In this document: positions 56,593 to 64,000 of the stretch, one piece after another | Layout: each line of letters opens with the position of its first letter | How positions within the stretch are numbered: position 1 is the first letter of the stretch | DNA from: Musa acuminata AAA Group | Lineage: Eukaryota; Streptophyta; Magnoliopsida; Zingiberales; Musaceae | Assembly (NCBI RefSeq): GCF_036884655.1 | Contig: NC_088342.1 | Location: 16,980,001 to 17,044,000, forward strand | Direction: 5' to 3' | DNA length: 64,000 bases | Translations under genes and position numbers: made by a program | The notes under the pieces: model-generated | What the model was told of the DNA's origin: nothing | Seen by the model: only the letters and a program-made list of their open reading frames with translations | Databases searched by the model: none

Positions 56593-57003
56593 ATGGGATC
56601 TAGAAGATCCTCAAGGGCAAAGGAAAGAGAAGATTAGTAGAAGATTTTGATCTCACCCTTTTCGATTCAAAATACCATGCTAAAAAGTTTTCCTCTTTCG
56701 AACTTAGGAGTGTCAATAAGGGAAAATATGTAGATTTAAATGAACTAAGAGACTTAGAGACAATCCAATGGTTTGTAAACTTAGATCTACTCCCTATTTT
56801 GCAAATTAATGAACCCATCTATCCAAGACTTGTTAGATTGTTTTACAACAACATACAAATAGATGAAGAAGAAAAATGTCTACCTATCTTTTAGGACAAC
56901 ACATCTCCATTACAGATAAATTCATTTGCGACATGATAGGCATTCCCATAAAAAGTAGAGGACTTTACTTTAGAGGATCATGGGATGATGAAACTGTTGG
57001 AAC
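56593..57003 (+). pseudogene. Element I third ORF, frameshifted and cut by element J
   Basis: ATG at 56593 opens MGSRRSSRAKERED and then stops. One frame over, the homology continues: FDLTLFDSKYHAKKFSSFEL, GKYVDLNELRDLETIQWF, INEPIYPRLVRLFYNN. A second shift near 56875 leads to MSTYLLGQHISITDKFICDM and GLYFRGSWDDETVGT. All blocks align with residues ~15-140 of the B ORF (KGKYIDLDELEDLDPIKWF, DEPIYPRLVRLFYTN), clearly diverged, so the protein was once under conservation. Interrupted at 57003 by J; the rest lies beyond the window. Confidence 0.85.
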
Positions 57004-59076
57004 TATTGAATCTCGTATTTTGATGATGAAACTACTTGATATATGTTTATGATTTAATCTGCGTTTTGAGTGACACAGGATGCCTCGATCAGGATAAGAC
57101 AATTAAAGCAGGAAAATCATGTTGTGCCGGAGGAACATGTCAGAAGATTGGACGTCGGGCCGGTGGATCGGTCGACGTATCGACAGAAGGCTTCGGGCCG
57201 TGGACTCGGGCATCGGGCCAAGAAGAGCGGGTATTGTGCCAAGGATATCGGAGTTGCGGAGTCAACTGGCTGATTGGGCAATAGGTTGCAGGAAAGGACG
57301 ATGCGCCGAAGAATCGGACGAAGCGTCGAGGGACCAATGACATGCCGGACAACTTGGTTAATTGCTTAGGATTAATTGTCTCGATCGAAGTTTTGTTTTA
57401 AGTGTGCAGGATTAACTACGATGGAAGAAAGACATGTAGCAGGAGTTGCGGCGGAGTCAAGACAATGATCACGTTGGGAGTTCGAGAGTTCGACGAAAGT
57501 TCGGACAGTCGTTGGAGGTTCTGCGGGAACAAATCCGAGAAGTCCATGAGCTTGCCAAAGAAGCTCGTCGGAACTCACCAAGTGGATTGTCGCAAGTCCA
57601 GGAGTTTGCCGGAAGTCCGTAGGAGCATCACCGAGGGTTCATCGGATGATCGACGGAAGTTCGCCGGAAGCTCGCCGGAAGAAGCGATTGACGCACCGGA
57701 GCAAGTTGCAGTAAATGTCTTAGGAAAAATCGTAGTTAGCACAATGATTTAGTTGGAAATGGGATGTGATCCCATTAACTTAATCTTGGGGCAATTGGGC
57801 CCCTAAAAAACCCAAATTGGGCCGAATGGATCAACCCATTCGGACCCTGATTGCTGTGGGAGGTGCAACCGCCCAGGCCAGGAGGTAGCACCGCCTAGGC
57901 TAAGTCTCCGAGTGAGATTGAGCGGTGCAACCGCCCAAGCCAGGAGGTGGCACCACCTGGGCTCAGTCTCCGAGCGAGACTAGGCGGTGCAACCTCCCCT
58001 AACAGGAGGTGGTACCGCTTGAGCTCAATCTTCGAGCTCTGCCAAGCGGTGCAACCGCCTCAGTCAGGAGGTGCAACAGCCTGAGCTCGGTCTTCTAGCT
58101 TTGGCAGGAGGTGCAACTGCCCCTGACAAGAGGTAGCACCGCCCAGAGGCTCAGTCTTCGAGCTCTGCCAGGCGGTGCAACCGCTCCAGTCAGGAGGTGC
58201 AACCGCCTGATCCCGGAATTCCGGGAATTGACAGTTTTGAGCTCGAAATTTGAACTGGGTTGGGGCCTATAAATACCCCACCCATTCAGCACTGAAAGGG
58301 AATGAACTAACACCGAATTCTTGATCTTGTTCAGTGATTTTTAGAGCTCAAAATTGTTGTAAAGGCCAAAAGTTCTTCTCCCTCTGTTCTTCCAAGTTCT
58401 AAGTTGTAAAGAGAGGAGAGAAAATTCTGTAAGGGTTGTCTCCTAAGCCCGTCAAAAGGAGTGAAACTGTAAAAGGGTGGTTGGCCTTCACCTATTGAAG
58501 GAAGGCCTCTAGTTGACGTCGGTGACCTCATCGGTGGAGGAAGCCAAAAGTGGAGTAGGTCAAGATTGACCGAACCACTCTAAATCTCGATTTGCATTTA
58601 CTTTGAGCATTTTATCTTTACTGCAAACCTCCTAAATAGCTACTGCCTTCTGCGCTTTTACGAATGAGTTTCTAAGTTCAGAGCTTTCCGAATCTGCGTT
58701 TAGACGTAAATCAACTTTTTCGTACGATCATTACATTTCAATCATAACTGCAAACTGCCTTCTGCGCATTTATAAAATGTATCTCAAAGTTCAGTATCTT
58801 CAAAATTGGCATTTAGACGTAAACCGGTTTTATCGTACGAACGTCGCATTTCAGTTTACGCTTGCATTCTGATTTTCATCATAGACTACAAACTGCCTTC
58901 GTAGATTTACTTTAACATCATCTCGCTTAATCTTAAGTTAAAGTAATCTTAGAATCGGCTTTTACATCGAAATCGTTTTTATCAAACGAACGCAGTTTCG
59001 TTTTAATAGTGAAAGATTTCCACTGCACTAATTCACTCCCCCCCCCCCCCCCCTTTTAGTGCTCTTGATCCTAACA
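57004..59076 (+). repeat. Element J 5' LTR (2073 bp) with promoter
   Basis: Acceptor-like AAGTTTTGTTTTAAGTGTGCAG region near 57388-57409, palindrome array 57851-58215, TATA box GCCTATAAATACC at 58266-58278, CGTACGA-containing tandem units (58690-58860), C run of 16 at 59038-59053, end CCTAACA. Confidence 0.92.
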
Positions 59077-59078
59077 AT

Positions 59079-59090
59079 TGGTATCAGAGC
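59079..59090 (+). promoter_or_regulatory. Element J primer binding site
   Basis: TGGTATCAGAGC, two bases after the LTR end; exact. Confidence 0.93.
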
Positions 59091-59126
59091 CCGGTATTTC
59101 TCATTTCGGATTTACACTCGAGAGAA

Positions 59127-59900
59127 ATGTCTCTTCTTAGCTTTCAAGAGGGCTTATCGGTCTTTCGTCCACCGTTGTTTAACGGATTGGACTACTCTTA
59201 TTGGAAAACTCGAATGAGAGTTTTCTTGATTTCTATGAATTTGGATTTATGGAATATCATTGAAAACGGTTTTCAACTTCCCTCTAAACCGATGAACGAA
59301 TGGTCGGATTTGGAGAAGAAGTATTTTTCTTTAAACGCAAAGGCTATGAATGCCTTATTTTGTGCTTTGGACAAAAATGAGTTCAATTGGATTTCTACGT
59401 GCGAAACGACTTTTGACATTTGGCGAACACTTGAAATCACGCACGAGGGAACTAGTAGAGTCAAAGACTCGAAAGTTAACATTTTATTGCATGATTTTGA
59501 GCTTTTTCGAATGCAACCAAGCGAGACTATAGGCGACATATACACCCGTTTCACGGATGTCGTCAATAGTTTAAGAGCTCTTGGAAAATGTTTTTCGGAT
59601 TTTGAACTCGTAAACAAGATTTTGCGTTCTCTTTCTAAGAAGTGGGATTCAAAAGTAACTACAATACAAGAAGCTAAACACCTAAACAACTTACCACTTG
59701 AAGAACTAATTGGTTCATTGATGACATATGAAATGGTGCACAATGCACATGATGAACATGATGAACAAAACCACCTTCCAAAGAACAGGAAGGATTTGGA
59801 ACTCCGGACAAATGAATACCACTTGAGCGATGGCTCAATTGATGAGGACAATGATGAACTTGAACTTCGAACACTAAATCATAATAAGTTTATTAAATAA
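59127..59900 (+). CDS. Element J gag, capsid-only, ends at shared TAA
   Basis: 257 codons: SFQEGLSVFRPPLFNGLDY, YWKTRMRVFLISMNLDLW, LNAKAMNALFCALDKNEF, THEGTSRVKDSKVNIL, VVNSLRALGKCFSDFELV, LEELIGSLMTYEM, and an acidic tail. Ends at TAA (59898-59900), exactly the codon that stops F; G and H have CAA. Beyond the stop the frame continues through a basic and acidic tail to GATGAG|GTAATC at 60047/60048. No zinc knuckle. The preceding leader (TTTACACTCGAGAGAAATG) matches H. Confidence 0.87.
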   Translation: MSLLSFQEGLSVFRPPLFNGLDYSYWKTRMRVFLISMNLDLWNIIENGFQLPSKPMNEWSDLEKKYFSLNAKAMNALFCALDKNEFNWISTCETTFDIWRTLEITHEGTSRVKDSKVNILLHDFELFRMQPSETIGDIYTRFTDVVNSLRALGKCFSDFELVNKILRSLSKKWDSKVTTIQEAKHLNNLPLEELIGSLMTYEMVHNAHDEHDEQNHLPKNRKDLELRTNEYHLSDGSIDEDNDELELRTLNHNKFIK

Positions 59901-60047
59901 AAATCTAAAATAAACAATAAACTTGAACGAAGGAAGAGGCCAAAGAAGAAGAACACAAAGTGGGATGAATCGAGCTCCTCCGAAGACGAGGAGAAAATCA
60001 AGATAGGCGAGGTGGCAAACTACGCTTTAATCGCTTTCAATGATGAG

Positions 60048-62698
60048 GTAATCGAAATCCCCCTAATTTATTTTGAAATTACTTGATGCTTTCATGATGT
60101 ATTTTCTTTTTTTTTTAGTTTAGAATTAATGTATAAAAAAAAAATATTATGATCACGCTAGTAATTTCGAAAATGATAATATTGCATATTTTATGATAAA
60201 CAAACAAAATGATTTTTATTGAAAATATGAAATCATGATTAAGAAGTAATAATGTGTATCATGTTGATGTCCATTGTTATTTCTCAATTTTGAGTATATT
60301 AAATCATATTTAATTTGAAGTTATGATTATTGAGTATATATTTTTGAAATTATGTATGATGATTCTTGATAATTATGGATTATCGATTTTCATGATAATA
60401 ACAGTGACTTTAAAAATTGATGTATGTTTTGATGAAATCGATCACTTAAGATGAAACACTTAAAAAAGGGAAAAATATATTATCAATGAAATCTTGAATC
60501 TATTTATGTGAGCCACAAAAATGATTTTGATAATTTAAATTTGAAATGAGTTTTATCAAAATCATGATCATGATTTGTCAAATTGAATGAATTGAAAATG
60601 AATGATGAGTTTTCTCTTGAATAATTGTGACCTGTATTCCTTGTATTCATGATATGATTCTTTGTATTCAAGAAAGGTTTATCTCATCACCCAATTATTT
60701 TCTTCTTGATATTCCTTATGTGATGATATGAATACATGAAATATTCATTAATTTATTTTGATGTATACAAATGAAAGGTTATGATCATGCATGGTAGGAT
60801 ATAATTTAACAAAATTGATACCATCATGATATGAAACATTTATGATTTGCAATGATGCACGCAATACTTGAGCTTTTTAATTATGATGTGATGTATTGCA
60901 TATGATGTAAATCATTATTTAAAATGCTATGAGTTGTTACTAAAATGATGTATGTTGATTTAATGTCATGAATACTCTAAATGATGAATGTTTGGTATCA
61001 TGATCAAAATGTTGATAAATAGTTAAAAATTTAAGTATCATGTATGATATGCTCATAATATTGATTGATTTATTCAGTATCATGCATGAATGAAATATAA
61101 GATTTTTGAAATTGTGCATGTTCGAATTTGAAAATATAATGATGCACAAATAAGATTGAAACCTTCCATTGTCATGATTTAGAAATTAATGTAAAGGGTC
61201 TTCCCTTCTCTTTCCCAATGACATAGGGGGAGAAAGAGTTGCTAATGTGCATATCTCAAAGAGAAAATTGGTAGCTTTTGTGTCTTAAAATGTTAAAATT
61301 TTTTTGCTAGCTTGTATATTGTAAACTTGCTATCGTACTATCATGATGATGAGCATGTCTTATCTTCATAATTGTATTTGAAAAACTATGGCAAAAATAT
61401 GTCCGAATGATTGAACTTGTTAAAATTAATTTTCGGACTTTCTTGATTGAATGATCAAATCACTCGACTGCCATGATGATTTTACACAATTACATGCCCT
61501 AATAACAGGTTGGAAATTATGTGCTTTGGATACAAAAATTTTCATGATAATAAGCATGTTGTGTCCTCATGATTGTATTTGAAAATCAATAGCACAGCCT
61601 TGTCCGAATACATGAAAGTGTTAATTTCATTTTCGGATTCTCTTAACTATTGGCATCCTAACAATTGGATTTTCGAATTATCCTCTTCCAGACTTAATAA
61701 GCATATGTCATATCAAGTTTAATTCATATCATTAATTTTTGACATACGGAATCAATCAGCAAATACATCTCTTATACACTTATCATGTGAATAATATTTT
61801 GTTTTGAAAAATGGATTTGATGAAATGATTCCTGCTTATAAATTCCTTCTTGAAAAAGGAAGTCATTTTTACGTACAAGGATTTGATACATATCTTGATA
61901 CTTGTAAAAATGAAGCGTGCTTTAATATCTTATCGATTTTAACTTCATTCGAGTAAGCACAGAAATAGCTTTCCTCCGTCATGCAAAAAGAAAATAACAA
62001 ATAAAATGGAAGAAGTTTTCAAAGCTATCTCTATGTCATGTTTTCCTTGAAATGTTTGAATATTTGGTATCTTATCACTTTTTGTTGAAAAATGACATGA
62101 ACTTGCTTATGGCATCGCACTTATATTTAAAATTTGCTTATATCGTTCTCCTTTTTGTTGACGACAAAGGGGGAGAAATATATGAATTGATGCTATGAAC
62201 ACTGATGCTATGATTGCAAAATTTGCATTATGCCATGTCTGCATCATGTGTTAAGATGTCAAGAACTTGTATCGTAATTTTACGCGTTGATATCTTACCA
62301 TGTGATGAAATGCTATAATTGATAAACACTTGAAATGTTTGCGTTATGATATCAAAAGCTTACATCGCAATTTTACATGTTGATATTTGATAATAGCAAA
62401 CATGCATGATGATAAAACTTGATATTATGTTTTTCATGCAATGAGTTGAACCAATATCACAAACGTTTGATTGTGGTACTTCTCCTTTTTGTTGATGACA
62501 AAAGGGGAGAAAGTTGATGTTATGCATAAGTTTATGCATAAGTTCATGATGACGTGTTGCAAGTATTCATGATGAATATCGCAATGACTTGAATTCAGTT
62601 TGAATTCAAGGTTTTATCAATATGGCATATTGATAGGGGGAGTTTGTTTAAACTCCGGGAGTTAAGTTTAACTCCGTCATCAAGTGGTTGTCATCATC
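60048..62698 (+). other. Element J AT-rich spacer
   Basis: 2.65 kb without genes, starting with the GTAATCGAAATCCCCC block shared with F. Internal purine tracts: CAATGACATAGGGGGAG (about 61217-61233), TTGACGACAAAGGGGGAG (about 62158-62175), TTGATGACAAAAGGGGAG (about 62493-62510). Few GCTAGCTTG motifs (about 61312). The conserved TATCAATATGGCATATTG block lies at 62615. Confidence 0.8.
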
Positions 62699-62712
62699 AA
62701 AAAGGGGGAGAT
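62699..62712 (+). promoter_or_regulatory. Element J polypurine tract
   Basis: AAAAAGGGGGAGAT adjoining the 3' LTR at 62713. Confidence 0.9.
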
Positions 62713-64000
62713 TGTTGAATCTCGTATTTTGATGATGAAACTACTTGATATATGTTTATGATTTAATCTGCGTTTTGAGTGACGCAGGATGCCTCGATCA
62801 AGATAAGACAATTAAAGCAGGAAAATCATGTTGTGCCGAAGGAACATGTCAGAAGATTGGACGTCGGGTCGGTGGATCGGTCGACGTATTGACAGAAGGA
62901 TTCGGGCCGTGGACTCGGGCATTGGGCCAAGAAGAGCGGGTATTGTGCCAAGGATATCGGAGTTACGGAGTCAACTAGCCGATTGGGCAATAGGCTGTAG
63001 GAAAGGACGATGCGCCGAAGAATCGGACGAAGCGTCGAGGGACCAATGACATGCCGGACAACTTGGTTAATTGCTTAGGATTAATTGTCTCGATCGAAGT
63101 TTTGTTTTAAGTGTGCAGGATTAACTACGATGGAAGAAAGACATGCAGCAGGAGTTACGCCGGAGTCAAGACAATGATCACGTTGGGAGTTCGAGAGTTC
63201 GACGGAAGTTCGGACAGTCGTCGGAGGTTCTGCGGGAACAAATCCGAGAAGTCCATGAGCTTGCCAAAGAAGCTCGTCGGAACTCGCCAAGTGGATCGTC
63301 GCAAGTCCAGGAGTTTGCCGGAAGTCCGTAGGAGCATCACCGAGGGTTCATCGGATGATCGACGGAAGTTCGCCGGAAGCTCGCCGGAAGAAGCGATTGA
63401 CGCACCGGAGCAAGTTGCAGTAAATGTCTTAGGAAACATCGTAGTTAGCACAATGATTAAGTTGGAAATGGGAGGTGATCCCATTAACTTAATCTTGGGG
63501 CAATTGGGCCCCTTAAAAACCCAAATTGGGCTAAATGGATCAACTCATTCGGACCCTAATTGCTGTGGGAGGTGCAACCGCCCAGGCAAGGAGGTAGCAC
63601 CGCCTAGGCTAAGTCTCCGAGTGAGACTGGGCGGTGCAACCGCCCAAGCCAGGAGGTGGCACCGCCTGGGCTCAGTCTTCGAGCGAGACTGGGCGGTGCA
63701 ACCTCCCTTGACAGGAGGTGGCACCACCTGAGCTCAGTCTTCGAGCTCTGCCAGGCGGTGCAACCGCCTCAGTCAAGAGGTGTAACCGCCTGAGCTCGGT
63801 CTTCGAGCTTTGGCAGGAGGTGCAACCGCCCTTGACATGAGGTAGCACCGCCCAGAGGCTCAGTCTTCGAGCTCTGCCAGGCGGTGCAACCGCCTGATCC
63901 CGAAATTTCGGGAATTGATAGTTTTGAGCTCCAAATTTGAACTGGGTTGGGGCCTATAAATACCCCACCCATTCAGCACTGAAAGGGAATGAACTAACAC
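62713..64000 (+). repeat. Element J 3' LTR, partial (window end)
   Basis: Direct repeat of 57004 onward up to ATGAACTAACAC (58302-58313 in the 5' copy). Includes the palindrome array (63560-63895) and TATA box at 63952-63962. The outer start is TGTTGAATC, so the TA start of the 5' copy is a point change. Confidence 0.92.

Larger units (their letters stand above)
57004..64000 (+). mobile_element. Element J: pol-less copia-type element, plus strand, runs off window
   Basis: Starts TATTGAATCTCG at 57004 (TG to TA) in I's third ORF; GGAAC precedes it as the possible duplication. 5' LTR 57004-59076, primer site, gag (257 codons), AT-rich spacer, polypurine tract and the start of the 3' LTR (62713 to end). 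Same subfamily as F: ~2.1-kb LTRs and the same gag nonsense codon. Confidence 0.9.

Noticed and set aside
59273..59851. Antisense open frames opposite the gag genes (192 codons here; similar at 32971-33420, 48423-48911, 50129-50422)
   Set aside because: They recur only because the gag on the other strand is conserved; codon-shadow effect, no own start context or domain.

Overview
This window is plant nuclear repeat DNA. No host gene, tRNA, rRNA or CRISPR array is visible. It is a stack of nested Ty1/copia LTR retrotransposons plus one Ty3/gypsy-like solo LTR. Copia gag-pol, initiator-tRNA-Met primer sites (TGGTATCAGAGC), TG..CA LTR ends and 5-bp target duplications (TSDs) indicate a flowering plant. 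The style suggests a large-repeat monocot (perhaps Zingiberales), but that is a weak guess. For reference, elements are named A, B, D, E, F, G, H, I, J and X.

Left block (1-24815). Element D (minus strand, SIRE/Maximus-type copia, decayed) is the oldest layer; its 3' LTR lies left of the window. Element A (3133-21346, minus, a different copia lineage with 1495-bp LTRs and TSD AATTG) inserted into D's integrase. Element B (6615-16158, minus, TSD GTCTC) then inserted into A's integrase. B is young: its LTRs differ by about seven substitutions and one 21-bp indel by eye. B has an open gag, an open pol and a third ORF in the env-like position.

Middle block (24816-43476). A TA-rich microsatellite and an inverted pair of A-type LTR ends lead into LTR X (plus). 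X is split by element E (25873-43130, minus, TSD TTACT). E's 5' LTR is itself split by element F (30690-38948, plus, TSD AATTA) and by a gypsy-like solo LTR (39648-42240, TSD GCCTA).

Right block (43477-64000). Elements G (minus) and H (plus) are fused head-to-head through broken LTRs. H abuts element I (plus), which has gag and third-ORF remnants but no pol. Element J (plus, from 57004, running off the window) is inserted into I's third ORF.

Main biology. E, F, G, H and J form a non-autonomous group. Each has LTRs of about 1.6-2.2 kb, a tRNA-Met primer site, a capsid-only gag of about 250-314 codons without zinc knuckles, and then about 2.2-3 kb of AT-rich DNA with no pol. In all five, the gag homology stops exactly at an AG|GT resembling a 5' splice site. 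They share LTR termini, primer site, polypurine tract, repeated internal polypurine tracts and palindrome-rich U3 with the autonomous B type, so B-like elements probably supply their enzymes. The second notable system is the third ORF. Two diverged copies (B and I) each have a putative 75-bp intron just before the start codon and a cluster of LTR-like GGCGGT/ACCGCC palindromes upstream, as if the ORF carried its own expression module.
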